A DNA stretch of 64,000 bases, taken from assembly GCF_000731675.1 (NCBI RefSeq), contig NZ_JMIT01000002.1, forward strand, positions 979,282 to 1,043,281, read 5' to 3'. The notes beneath the pieces were generated by a model, which saw only the letters and a program-made list of their open reading frames with translations, was not told the origin of the DNA and searched no databases. Below, piece after piece: positions 17,125 through 25,461 of this stretch. A program made the translations under genes and the position numbers. Within the stretch, counting starts at the first letter, position 1. Every line of letters begins with the position of its first letter. Source of the stretch: Pseudomonas capeferrum (lineage in GTDB: Bacteria; Pseudomonadota; Gammaproteobacteria; Pseudomonadales; Pseudomonadaceae).

Positions 17125-17726
17125 CAAACGCTGCAATAAAAACCACGAATAACGACCTTTCTGCCCGCGACATCGCTATAATCTCCCCCCGATTATAAGG
17201 ACGTCTCCTGATCGGGCCCCGCATTTGCCGCTTGACCCCGGCACCTTCACCGCTTCGCCCACAGAGAGCCTTCCACTCAGGTCTTGCATCGGCTGTCGTG
17301 CCTGCTTTTCCGGCCCTTCGCACTGCATGAACCTGTGGGTTGCCATCGCGCAGTCCCCTTTTGAGGTTCACGTCTCCAAAAGAGCGTGAAAAAACGGTTT
17401 TTCACAACTTCACGAGAGTGTGGCGAGCAAATGAACAGTCTGGCATGTGCAAAAGCAGCAGATGTGTCCCGAACAGCCCTGAACAGGCGGCAACTGCGCT
17501 CATCCCGGATGAGTATCTGAGGCCGCTCCATAACGCACGCACGACACCTTGACCATAAGTCGAATTGCCGCACCTGTGGCAAACGGGGTTCAATACCTGA
17601 ACCCGAAGACTGATTGGCGGTGTCCGCGGAAGTTGCAAGAACTGCGAAAAGTCGGACATGGCGATCCTGGCAAACCCAGGTCCTATGCTGTCAATTAGGT
17701 AGCTGTAGATTGTGGAGACGCGTTAA
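17125..17726. other. 602-base gene-free region upstream of mqo
   Basis: No reading frame here has both a credible start and coding-like composition. A consensus -10 TATAAT lies at 17177-17182, but its -35 is weak. A palindrome-like segment GTGAAAAA...TTTTTCAC occurs at about 17386-17405. The sequence is less GC-rich than its surroundings from about 17370 to 17460. It presumably contains the mqo promoter and a long leader, or an unannotated RNA. I cannot assign either. Confidence 0.5.
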
Positions 17727-19232
17727 ATGGCGCAGAACGAATCGGTTGATGTAGTACTGGTAGGCGCGGGCATCATGAGTGCCACCCTGGCCGTACTGCT
17801 CAAGGAGCTCGACCCGACCCTGAAGCTTGAGGTCGTCGAGGCGATGGACTCCGGGGCCGCGGAAAGCTCCAACCCCTGGAACAACGCAGGTACCGGCCAC
17901 GCTGGCCTGTGCGAGCTTAACTACACGCCCCAGGCCGCCGATGGCAGCATCGACATCAAGAAGGCCGTGCACATCAACACCCAGTTCGAGGTCTCGCGCC
18001 AGTTCTGGGCCTACCTGAGCAAGAAGAGCAACTTCGGCTCGGCGCGTGCTTTTATCAACCCTGTCCCGCACCTGAGCTACGTCGAAGGTGAAAAGGGTGT
18101 GTCCTTCCTCAAGAAGCGCTTCGAGCTGCTCAAGCAGCATCACGCCTTCACCGAGATGGAATACACCGAAGACAAGGCCGTGATGAAGGACTGGATGCCG
18201 CTGATGATGCCCGGCCGCCCGGCCGACCAGCACATCGCCGCCACCCGCGTGGCGAAAGGCACCGACGTCAACTTCGGCGCGCTGACCAACAAAATGCTCA
18301 AGCTGCTGGCCGACACCCCGGACACGCAGGTCAAGTACAGCAAGAAAGTCGTCGGCCTGCGCCGTAACGGCAGCGGCTGGACCGTGAGCATCAAGGACGT
18401 CAACAGCGGCGGCAGCCGTGAAGTCGATGCCCGCTTCGTGTTCCTCGGCGCCGGCGGCGCGGCCCTGCCGCTGCTGCAGCTTTCCGGCATCCCCGAGAGC
18501 AAAGGCTTCGGCGGCTTCCCGGTCAGCGGCCAGTGGTTGCGGTGCGACAACCCGGAAATCGTCAAACTGCACCAGGCCAAGGTCTACAGCCAGGCCGCAG
18601 TCGGCGCGCCACCGATGTCGGTGCCGCACCTGGATACCCGCGTGGTGGACGGCAAGACCTCGTTGCTGTTCGGCCCTTACGCCGGCTTTACCACCAAGTT
18701 CCTCAAGCATGGCTCGTTGATGGACCTGCCGCTGTCGGTACGCATGGGCAACATCGGCCCAATGCTGGCCGTAGCCCGCGACAACATGGACCTGACCAAG
18801 TACCTGGTCAGTGAAGTGATGCAGTCGATGGAGCAACGCCTGGAATCCCTGCGTCGCTTCTATCCGCAGGCTAAAGCCGAAGACTGGCGCCTGGAAGTGG
18901 CCGGCCAACGCGTGCAGATCATCAAGAAAGACCCGAAAAAAGGCGGCATTCTGCAGTTCGGTACCGAGCTGGTCTCGGCTCAGGACGGCAGCCTGGCGGC
19001 GCTGCTCGGCGCATCGCCGGGCGCTTCGGTCACCGTTTCGATCATGCTCGAACTGATCGAGCGCTGCTTCCCCGAGCAGGCCAAAGGTGCCTGGGCTGCC
19101 AAGCTCAAGGAGATCTTCCCGGCTCGCGAGAAGACCTTGGCAACCGATGCTGCGCTGTACCGCAAGATCAGTGCCGACAACGATGCGGCGCTGGAACTGG
19201 TAGAAGACAGCCCGGCCCAGCATTACGCCTGA
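17727..19232 (+). CDS. mqo: malate:quinone oxidoreductase
   Basis: A 501-residue FAD enzyme that oxidises malate to oxaloacetate and passes electrons to quinone at the inner face of the cytoplasmic membrane, a TCA-cycle step pseudomonads use in place of or beside malate dehydrogenase. The N-terminal dinucleotide fold is VVLVGAGIMSATLAVLL (residues 9-25), followed by the Mqo-specific SSNPWNNAGTGHAGLCELNY block. Length matches the family. GGAG precedes the ATG at 17727. The gene stands alone, with a strong terminator downstream. Pseudomonas species often carry more than one mqo; this is one complete copy. Confidence 0.97.
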   Translation: MAQNESVDVVLVGAGIMSATLAVLLKELDPTLKLEVVEAMDSGAAESSNPWNNAGTGHAGLCELNYTPQAADGSIDIKKAVHINTQFEVSRQFWAYLSKKSNFGSARAFINPVPHLSYVEGEKGVSFLKKRFELLKQHHAFTEMEYTEDKAVMKDWMPLMMPGRPADQHIAATRVAKGTDVNFGALTNKMLKLLADTPDTQVKYSKKVVGLRRNGSGWTVSIKDVNSGGSREVDARFVFLGAGGAALPLLQLSGIPESKGFGGFPVSGQWLRCDNPEIVKLHQAKVYSQAAVGAPPMSVPHLDTRVVDGKTSLLFGPYAGFTTKFLKHGSLMDLPLSVRMGNIGPMLAVARDNMDLTKYLVSEVMQSMEQRLESLRRFYPQAKAEDWRLEVAGQRVQIIKKDPKKGGILQFGTELVSAQDGSLAALLGASPGASVTVSIMLELIERCFPEQAKGAWAAKLKEIFPAREKTLATDAALYRKISADNDAALELVEDSPAQHYA

Positions 19233-19244
19233 GCTGGCTGAAAC

Positions 19245-19273
19245 GAAAAAACGCCCCTCGGGGCGTTTTTTTG
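19245..19273. terminator. bidirectional intrinsic terminator after mqo
   Basis: AAAAAACGCCCC and GGGGCGTTTTTT flank a TC loop. It ends mqo on the plus strand and, through its A-run, the convergent PA4642-like gene on the minus strand. Confidence 0.92.
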
Positions 19274-19295
19274 TGGCTGCGATACAGGCTACACA

Positions 19296-19586
19296 TCAGC
19301 CCCGAGCTTTCTCGATGACCTCGATGTACTCCGGCGCACCGCGCTGGTCGGCGATTACCTCGACAAAGGTCTTGCCGTGCTCGTCCTTGCCATCCAGGTC
19401 CAGGCCAGCTTCGACGAAGAAGCGGACGAAACGCTCGAAGTCGTCAATACGCAGACCGCGGTAGGCCTTGATCAGCTTGTGCTGAGAAGGCGAAGTCACG
19501 CCATCGGCCGGCTCGAACTGAAGGTACGACTTGATGTAGTCGTCGCTGATTTCGTCACCGATTACCTGTTTCTTGTCTTTACGCAT
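19296..19586 (-). CDS. PA4642-family conserved protein
   Basis: A 96-residue acidic soluble protein (MRKDKKQVIGDEISDDYIKS) of the Pseudomonas PA4642-like family, which lies beside mqo in several pseudomonads. The second half repeats a short helical pattern (KAYRGLRIDDFERFVRFFVE, then GLDLDGKDEHGKTF) reminiscent of a single ankyrin-like hairpin. The ATG at 19586 has GGAG seven bases away. No catalytic motif is visible and the function is unknown. Confidence 0.8.
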   Translation of the reverse strand: MRKDKKQVIGDEISDDYIKSYLQFEPADGVTSPSQHKLIKAYRGLRIDDFERFVRFFVEAGLDLDGKDEHGKTFVEVIADQRGAPEYIEVIEKARG

Positions 19587-19654
19587 TGCCGACTCCAACT
19601 GGACCATCACGGAATTTCGAAGGCCGGCAGTTTACCCCCCGCAGGGCGCGCGCC

Positions 19655-20125
19655 TCAACGCGTACGTACGGTCCCGGTGTGCAGGTCGGCCCAGATATGG
19701 CCGTTGCCATAGGTCAGAAACTGCACGTAGAGCGTCTCGTTGCGCAAAAGGTCCATGATCACGCGGTAATCGCTGACCGGGTAATTGAGGCTCAAGGTGC
19801 GGGTTTTTTCGTCATAGACCGGTTTTTTCAAGCTTTTGCCGGGCTCGCCATCGAAGGTCAACAGCACCTGGGCAAGGGTGGCGCCCTTGCTCAGCGGCTT
19901 GCCCTTGAGGCGCATCTGCAACGAGGCGGTGATCGGGATCGGCTGCTGGTCGGACTGGCGCTGGGCACCTACTACGACCGAATAATCGGTCACCTGCAGC
20001 AGTTGCTGTCCAGTCGGCGCTTCCTGGCGCAACGACAGGTCATCGGGCGGCAGAAACTGGCTGTGCAGCGGTGCTGCACCGATCGGCAGGCTGACCGCCA
20101 ACAGGAGGGGAACAATCGCACGCAT
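19655..20125 (-). CDS. secreted or periplasmic protein of unknown function
   Basis: A 156-residue protein with a short signal peptide (MRAIVPLLLAVSLPIGAAPLHS) and a compact beta-rich body (LLQVTDYSVVVGAQRQ, TLSLNYPVSDYRVIM). It has no cysteine after the signal. AAGGAG precedes the ATG at 20125. It lies in a same-strand run with the PA4642-like gene (68 bases upstream of it) and follows the WbuC-like gene by 65 bases. I recognise no family. Confidence 0.7.
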   Translation of the reverse strand: MRAIVPLLLAVSLPIGAAPLHSQFLPPDDLSLRQEAPTGQQLLQVTDYSVVVGAQRQSDQQPIPITASLQMRLKGKPLSKGATLAQVLLTFDGEPGKSLKKPVYDEKTRTLSLNYPVSDYRVIMDLLRNETLYVQFLTYGNGHIWADLHTGTVRTR

Positions 20126-20190
20126 GTGAGGCTCCTTGGCATGAACAGGCACTCTAGCATGCTGTGTTCAGCCTGTACCGGAGCCGCCGC

Positions 20191-20664
20191 TCAATCGAAC
20201 TGCGCGCGCATCCAGGCCTGGTACTCGGCCACGCCCGCTTGGCCTTCGCGTGGCGCCCAGTGCGCATGCTCGCCCTCGCCCACCGGCCGGTACGGCCCGG
20301 CCTTGCACTCGAACAAGATGCTGTCTGGCTCCAGCACCACCAACCCATGGTAGGTACCCGGTGCCAGGTCCACGCCCAGGCAGTCACCGCCAGCCTGCAG
20401 CACACGCTTGTCGATGAGCGCGCCCTGCTCATCGAAAATCAGCAGGCCCAGGCGCCCCTTGAGCACGATCAGTGCTTCGGCCTTGTCGTCATTCAGATGC
20501 CGATGCGGCGGGATGTACGTGCTCGGCTGCAACCCGACCGCCATGCGGTGGCAGGGCTCTTCCATCTCGTGGAAATTGTGGTGCTGCCGCCCGCGAGGGT
20601 TGGCGGCAGCCTTTTGCGCCAGCCCAGCGAACAGCGATTGGTCGATGAACGCGGGCTGGCGCAT
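20191..20664 (-). CDS. WbuC family cupin-fold protein
   Basis: A 157-residue single-domain cupin. The metal-binding pattern is visible as PPHRHLNDDKAEALIVLKG (two His and a Glu) and the later PGTYHGLV. WbuC proteins are small cupin metalloproteins often found near O-antigen genes; this copy stands beside purine salvage instead. The ATG at 20664 lies two bases after the hpt stop codon, so it is translated from the hpt transcript. Substrate and metal are unknown. Confidence 0.82.
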   Translation of the reverse strand: MRQPAFIDQSLFAGLAQKAAANPRGRQHHNFHEMEEPCHRMAVGLQPSTYIPPHRHLNDDKAEALIVLKGRLGLLIFDEQGALIDKRVLQAGGDCLGVDLAPGTYHGLVVLEPDSILFECKAGPYRPVGEGEHAHWAPREGQAGVAEYQAWMRAQFD

Positions 20665-20666
20665 GG

Positions 20667-21224
20667 TCACAGACCCTTGACGGCGAAGATGCCGTTGGCG
20701 TTGCGCCAGTAGCCTTTGTAATCCATGCCATAGCCGAAGATGTAGCGATCGACGCACGGCAGGCCGACGTAGTTGGCCTTGAGGTCCGGGCTGGCCTTGC
20801 GGTCATGGTCCTTGTCGATCAGCACCGCGGTGTGCACCGAGCGAGCGCCGGCATGCTTGCAGAACTCGATGATGGCGCTGAGGGTGTGGCCTTCGTCGAG
20901 GATGTCGTCGACGATCAGCACGTCACGGTCGATGAACGAGACTTCAGGCTTGGCCTTCCAGAACAGCTCACCGCCGCTGGTCTGGTTGCGGTAGCGGGTG
21001 GCGTGCAGGTACGACGCTTCCAGCGGGAACTGCAGGTGAGTCAGCAGCTTGCCGGTGAAAATCAGGCCGCCATTCATCACGCAGAAGACCACCGGGTTCT
21101 TGTCGTGCAGGTCTTTGCAGATCTGCTCGCCGACCTTGGCGATGGCCGCTTCGACTTCGGCTTCGTTGTACAGACAGTCAGCTTCGCGCATGACTTGACG
21201 GATGTGCTCGAGATCGGCGGACAT
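20667..21224 (-). CDS. hpt: hypoxanthine-guanine phosphoribosyltransferase
   Basis: A 185-residue type I phosphoribosyltransferase that converts hypoxanthine or guanine plus PRPP to IMP or GMP in the cytosol. The PRPP loop is VLIVDDILDEGHT at residues 102-114, and the base-binding region is KANYVGLPCVDRYIFGYG near the C-terminus. A good Shine-Dalgarno (GGAG) precedes the ATG at 21224. The gene leads an operon with wbuC-like and is divergent from upp-uraA, placing purine and pyrimidine salvage back to back. Confidence 0.95.
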   Translation of the reverse strand: MSADLEHIRQVMREADCLYNEAEVEAAIAKVGEQICKDLHDKNPVVFCVMNGGLIFTGKLLTHLQFPLEASYLHATRYRNQTSGGELFWKAKPEVSFIDRDVLIVDDILDEGHTLSAIIEFCKHAGARSVHTAVLIDKDHDRKASPDLKANYVGLPCVDRYIFGYGMDYKGYWRNANGIFAVKGL

Positions 21225-21336
21225 TGCGCTCTCCGGGGGTATTTTGGAAAAGCGGGCAAAGGTACGCATCCGCTCGTCACAGATCAAGCATTTATGGACT
21301 AACGTCCAAAAGGACTACACGACAGCACAGGTTGAA

Positions 21337-21348
21337 TAGATTAATCTA
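21337..21348. repeat. 12-bp perfect palindrome in the hpt/upp intergenic region
   Basis: TAGATTAATCTA is a perfect AT-rich palindrome midway between the divergent hpt and upp genes, 37 bases before the upp start codon. It is placed where an operator or a promoter element of either gene could lie. No known regulator site is recognised. Confidence 0.4.
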
Positions 21349-21384
21349 GCGCGGTTTTTTTGCCCGCCTTTCGGAGCCCCCCCT

Positions 21385-22023
21385 ATGCCCACTCGTGAGA
21401 TCCGCCATCCGCTGATCCGCCACAAGCTCGGCCTCATGCGCCGTGCCGACATCAGCACCAAGAATTTTCGCGAACTCGCCCAGGAAGTCGGCGCGCTCCT
21501 GACCTATGAAGCCACTCAAGACCTGCCGTTGGAAACCTACGAGATCGACGGCTGGTGCGGCAAGGTGCAGGTCGAAAAAATCGCCGGCAAGAAGATTACC
21601 GTGGTGCCGATCCTGCGCGCCGGTATCGGCATGCTCGACGGCGTGCTCAGCCTGATTCCGGGTGCCAAGGTCAGTGCCGTTGGCGTCGCGCGCAACGAGG
21701 AAACCCTCGAAGCCCACACCTACCTGGAAAAGCTCGCACCGGATATCAACCAGCGCCTGGCCTTGATCATCGACCCGATGCTGGCCACCGGCGCCTCGAT
21801 GGTCGCCACCATCGACCTGCTGAAAAAGGCTGGCTGCAAGGAAATCCGCGCCATGGTCCTGGTTGCAGCACCGGAAGGTATCGACGTGGTGGAAAAAGCC
21901 CACCCCGACGTACAGATCTACACCGCCTCGATCGACCAGCGCCTCAACGAGCACGGCTACATCGTGCCGGGCCTGGGTGATGCCGGCGACAAGATCTTCG
22001 GCACCAAGCAAAAGGACGCCTGA
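21385..22023 (+). CDS. upp: uracil phosphoribosyltransferase
   Basis: A 212-residue enzyme that makes UMP from uracil and PRPP. The PRPP-binding loop is DPMLATGASM (residues 130-139), and the uracil-binding tail is YIVPGLGDAGDKIFGTK. Length and sequence match bacterial Upp throughout. It is followed two bases later by the uracil permease gene, the classical upp-uraA operon that couples uptake and phosphoribosylation. Confidence 0.98.
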   Translation: MPTREIRHPLIRHKLGLMRRADISTKNFRELAQEVGALLTYEATQDLPLETYEIDGWCGKVQVEKIAGKKITVVPILRAGIGMLDGVLSLIPGAKVSAVGVARNEETLEAHTYLEKLAPDINQRLALIIDPMLATGASMVATIDLLKKAGCKEIRAMVLVAAPEGIDVVEKAHPDVQIYTASIDQRLNEHGYIVPGLGDAGDKIFGTKQKDA

Positions 22024-22025
22024 CC

Positions 22026-23291
22026 ATGCAGGACGGCTTCAACGACCCGCTCTGGCGCCAGGTCGTTTCGGGCGCGCAGATGCTCTTCGTGGCATTTGGC
22101 GCGCTGGTGCTGATGCCACTGATCACCGGCCTCGACCCGAACGTCGCGCTGTTCACTGCTGGCATCGGCACGCTGCTGTTCCAACTGGTCACCGGCCGTC
22201 AGGTACCGGTGTTCCTGGCGTCGAGCTTTGCCTTCATCACCCCCATCATCCTTGCCAAGGGCCAGTTCGGCCTGGCCGAGACCATGGGCGGCGTGATGGC
22301 CGCAGGCTTCGTCTACACCTTCATGGGGCTGATGGTCAAAATCAAAGGCACCGGTTTCATCGACCGCATGCTGCCGCCCGTGGTAATTGGCCCGGTGATC
22401 ATCTCGATCGGCCTGGCCATGGCGCCGATCGCCGCCAACATGGCCATGGGCAAGGGCGGTGATGGTGCTGCGCTGATGCCTTACCAGACCGCCATGCTGA
22501 TCTCGATGCCGGCGCTGCTGACCACCTTGATCGTCGCGGTGTTCGGCAAGGGCATCTTCCGCCTGGTACCGATCATCTCCGGCGTGCTGGTGGGCTTTGC
22601 CCTGGCGTTCGCCTTCGGTGTGGTCGACACCGCCAAGATTGCCGCCGCGCCTTGGCTGGAGATCCCCAACTTCACCGCGCCGGCGTTCAACTGGCAGGCC
22701 ATCCTGTTCATCGTGCCGGTGGCGTTGGCGCCGGCGATCGAACACATCGGCGGGGTGATCGCTGTGGGCAGCGTGACCGGCCGCGACTACCTGAAAAAGC
22801 CCGGCCTGCATCGCACCTTGCTGGGTGATGGCCTGGCGACCACGGCTGCCGGCCTGTTCGGTGGCCCGCCCAACACCACCTACGCCGAAGTGACCGGCGC
22901 GGTGATGCTGACCAAGAACTACAACCCGAAGATCATGACCTGGGCGGCGATTTTTGCCATCACCCTGGCCTTCATCGGCAAGTTCGGCGCGCTGCTGCAG
23001 AGCATTCCGGTACCGGTCATGGGCGGCATTCTGTGCCTGCTGTTCGGTTCGATCGCGGCGGTGGGCATGAACACCATGATTCGCCACAAGATCGACCTGG
23101 CCGAAGCGCGCAACCTGGTGATCGTTTCGGTGACCCTGGTGTTCGGCATTGGCGGGGTCTTGATCGGCAGCGGTGACGGCCCGGACGACTGGGGCCTCAA
23201 GGGTATTTCCCTGTGCGCCGTAGTGGCCATTGCCCTGAACCTCATTCTGCCGGGCAATGACGGCTGGAAGAACAAGAAGCTGGATGTGTAA
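22026..23291 (+). CDS. uraA: uracil:proton symporter (NCS2 family)
   Basis: A 421-residue inner-membrane carrier with about 14 helices, of the nucleobase-ascorbate transporter (NCS2) family. The signature region around EHIGGVIAVGSVTGRDY (near residue 240) and the following GLATTAAGLFGGPPNTTYAE (NAT motif area) are intact. It imports uracil with protons. It is the second gene of upp-uraA and ends at a strong hairpin. Confidence 0.96.
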   Translation: MQDGFNDPLWRQVVSGAQMLFVAFGALVLMPLITGLDPNVALFTAGIGTLLFQLVTGRQVPVFLASSFAFITPIILAKGQFGLAETMGGVMAAGFVYTFMGLMVKIKGTGFIDRMLPPVVIGPVIISIGLAMAPIAANMAMGKGGDGAALMPYQTAMLISMPALLTTLIVAVFGKGIFRLVPIISGVLVGFALAFAFGVVDTAKIAAAPWLEIPNFTAPAFNWQAILFIVPVALAPAIEHIGGVIAVGSVTGRDYLKKPGLHRTLLGDGLATTAAGLFGGPPNTTYAEVTGAVMLTKNYNPKIMTWAAIFAITLAFIGKFGALLQSIPVPVMGGILCLLFGSIAAVGMNTMIRHKIDLAEARNLVIVSVTLVFGIGGVLIGSGDGPDDWGLKGISLCAVVAIALNLILPGNDGWKNKKLDV

Positions 23292-23313
23292 GAGCGGCCT
23301 TGCCAGACCGCTC

Positions 23314-23340
23314 GCAAAGGGCCGCAATGCGGCCCTTTGC
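23314..23340 (+). terminator. hairpin after uraA
   Basis: A perfect 12-bp stem (GCAAAGGGCCGC / GCGGCCCTTTGC) with an AAT loop lies between uraA and the convergent hemH. The preceding bases AGCGGCCTTG resemble the REP sequence seen elsewhere in the window, so it may double as a REP relic. Confidence 0.75.
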
Positions 23341-23342
23341 AT

Positions 23343-24356
23343 TCAAGCCTTTTCGCACATCCCCGCCAACACCCGCACCCACTCCGGGTGATCATTCAGG
23401 CACGGCACCAGCACCAACTCCTCGCCCCCCGCCTCGATGAACTGCTCCTTGCCGCGGTCGCCAATCTCTTCCAGCGTCTCGATGCAATCGGCAACGAACG
23501 CGGGGCACATCACCAGCAGCTTCTTCACCCCCGCAGCAGCCAGCTCATCCAAGCGATTCTCGGTGTAGGGTTCGATCCACTTGTCCCGCCCCAGCCGCGA
23601 CTGGAACGACACCGACCACTTGCCGTGCGGGATACCCATTTTCTGCGCAAACGCCTTGGCCGTGGCCTGACATTGCCCTCGATAGCACACTGCGCGCTCC
23701 TCGGCACTGGCGTCCTTGCAACAATCGGCCGCTCGGAAATCATGCTTGCCGGTGGGGTCCAGCTTCTTCAGGTGCCGCTCCGGCAGCCCATGGAAACTCA
23801 GCAGAAGGTGATCGTAATCCTGCTCCAGATAGGGCCTGGCACTGGCCACCAGCGCGTCGATGTAGTCGGGATGATCGTAGAACGGCTGCAGCACACGCAT
23901 CTGCAGCGGCAGCTGGCGTTCGCTGATGGTCTGCTTCGCCTGCTCGACCACCGTGGTAACCGTACTGTCGGCAAACTGTGGATAAAGCGGTGCCAGGGTG
24001 ACCGTGCGCACGCCTTGGGCGGCCAGGCGCTCGAGCACCTCGGGCAATGCCGGCTGGCCATAGCGCATGGCCATCTCCACCGGGCCATGGGGCCAGTGCT
24101 CGACCATCGCGGCTTGCAGACGGCGGGTCAGCACCACCAGTGGCGAACCGTCCTCCCACCAAATGGAGGCGTAGGCGTGCGCCGACTGTTCCGGGCGCTT
24201 GATCAATATCAGTGACACCAGTAAGCGCCGCACCGGCCAGGGCAGGTCGATCACGTACGGGTCCATCAGGAACTGGTTGAGGTAACGGCGCACATCGGCC
24301 ACCGAAGTGGAGGCCGGGGAACCCAGGTTGACCAGCAGCAGGGCGTGTTCAGTCAT
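23343..24356 (-). CDS. hemH: ferrochelatase
   Basis: A 337-residue enzyme that inserts Fe2+ into protoporphyrin IX, the last step of haem synthesis. The N-terminus MTEHALLLVNLGSP and the signature SFHGLPERHLKKLDPTGKH (about residues 186-204, catalytic His) are typical. Near the C-terminus, LLVMCPAFVADCIETLEEI supplies the conserved Cys/Glu region. The start is the ATG at 24356; the frame is open much further upstream, but that part overlaps the yfcH-like gene and has no ferrochelatase similarity. It lies 13 bases downstream of the yfcH-like gene and is probably co-transcribed. Confidence 0.96.
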   Translation of the reverse strand: MTEHALLLVNLGSPASTSVADVRRYLNQFLMDPYVIDLPWPVRRLLVSLILIKRPEQSAHAYASIWWEDGSPLVVLTRRLQAAMVEHWPHGPVEMAMRYGQPALPEVLERLAAQGVRTVTLAPLYPQFADSTVTTVVEQAKQTISERQLPLQMRVLQPFYDHPDYIDALVASARPYLEQDYDHLLLSFHGLPERHLKKLDPTGKHDFRAADCCKDASAEERAVCYRGQCQATAKAFAQKMGIPHGKWSVSFQSRLGRDKWIEPYTENRLDELAAAGVKKLLVMCPAFVADCIETLEEIGDRGKEQFIEAGGEELVLVPCLNDHPEWVRVLAGMCEKA

Positions 24357-24369
24357 GCAGCGTCCTATG

Positions 24370-25275
24370 TCAGAGGCGGCTGGACAAGTCGTCCAGGGCC
24401 GATTGCAGATCATTGAAACGGAAGGTGAACCCTGCCGCCAGCAAGCGCACCGGGCGCGCCCGCTGGCCACCGAGCAACAGCGTCGACAGCTCGCCAAGGC
24501 CGGCCTTGAGCAACAGCGCAGGCACGGGCAGCACGGCCGGCCGGTGCATGGCCCGGCCCAGGCGCTTGGCGAACTCGCGGTTGCGCACAGGCTCTGGGGC
24601 GCAGGCATTATAAGGACCGCTGGCGTCCTTGTGCTGCAAGAGAAAATCAATCAGGGCGACCTGGTCGTCTATATGGACCCACGGCATCCACTGCCGGCCA
24701 TCGCCCAACGGCCCGCCCAGCCCCAGTTTGAAGGGCAGGCGCAGGCGCGACAAAAAGCCGCCATCGCTGGCCAGCACCAGCCCCGTTCGCACCAGCACCA
24801 CCCGGATGCCTTGTGCCTGCGAACGCTGGGCGGTTTCTTCCCAGGCGATGCACAACTGGCTGGCAAAATCTTCGCGTACCGGCTGCGATACCTCGGTCAG
24901 TTCGCGCTCACCGCCATCCCCGTACCAGCCCACCGCAGACCCGGAGATCAGCACCTCCGGGCGCTGCTCACGGCTGCCCAGCCAAGCCAGCAACTGCTCG
25001 GTCAGGGTGACCCGGCTGGCCCACAGCAGGTTACGCCGGGCGCCGGTCCAAGGCCGATCGGCAATCGGCGCGCCGGCCAAGTTGATGACCGCATCCAACT
25101 GATCATCCGCCTGCAGTTCTTCAAGCCGGGCGATGCCGCGCACCTGGCTACCGCACAGTTTGGGTACCTGATCAGGCCGGCGGCTCCAAACCGTAAGGCG
25201 ATGGCCCTGGCCGAGCCAGAGCTGGCACAGGTGCCGGCCTATCAAACCGGTGCCGCCTGTCAGCAATATATGCAT
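24370..25275 (-). CDS. yfcH: TIGR01777 family NAD(P)-dependent epimerase-like oxidoreductase
   Basis: A 301-residue extended short-chain dehydrogenase with an N-terminal dinucleotide motif GGTGLIG (residues 7-13), VINLAGAPIADRPW (about 86-99) and SAVGWYGDGGE, typical of the TIGR01777/YfcH family (with the DUF1731 C-terminal region). The substrate is unknown. It is divergent from the light-cluster FAD gene. An operator-like direct repeat lies about 110 bases upstream of its start, so it and hemH could share that light control; this is inference. Confidence 0.9.
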   Translation of the reverse strand: MHILLTGGTGLIGRHLCQLWLGQGHRLTVWSRRPDQVPKLCGSQVRGIARLEELQADDQLDAVINLAGAPIADRPWTGARRNLLWASRVTLTEQLLAWLGSREQRPEVLISGSAVGWYGDGGERELTEVSQPVREDFASQLCIAWEETAQRSQAQGIRVVLVRTGLVLASDGGFLSRLRLPFKLGLGGPLGDGRQWMPWVHIDDQVALIDFLLQHKDASGPYNACAPEPVRNREFAKRLGRAMHRPAVLPVPALLLKAGLGELSTLLLGGQRARPVRLLAAGFTFRFNDLQSALDDLSSRL

Positions 25276-25387
25276 GGCTGTGTCCTCGCAGAATGCGGCA
25301 GTGGTCTATTTTTAGAACAAGGCACTTTTTTGACCCGACGCTCTCGGATAAACATAGGCCAACCTGCTCTATAAAGCGGAATAACCT

Positions 25388-25411
25388 TATACAAAATTTG
25401 TGCATTGTACA
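25388..25411 (+). promoter_or_regulatory. LitR/PplR-type operator: TATACA-N12-TGTACA
   Basis: TATACA (25388-25393) and TGTACA (25406-25411) are separated by exactly 12 bases. This matches, with no mismatch, the light-promoter consensus T(G/A)TACA-N12-TGTACA that I recall from published work on the MerR-type LitR homologues (PplR) of P. putida KT2440. It lies 50 bases before the FAD oxidoreductase start. A PplR-like gene is encoded 2 kb downstream. Confidence 0.75.
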
Positions 25412-25461
25412 GGTTTGCCTGACAGCGTAGTCTGCTCACAGCAAGGTTTGAAGAGGCCATC

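Noticed and set aside
21957..23342. 461-codon minus-strand frame over uraA
   Set aside because: His/Gln/Arg-rich shadow of the permease gene with no family likeness.
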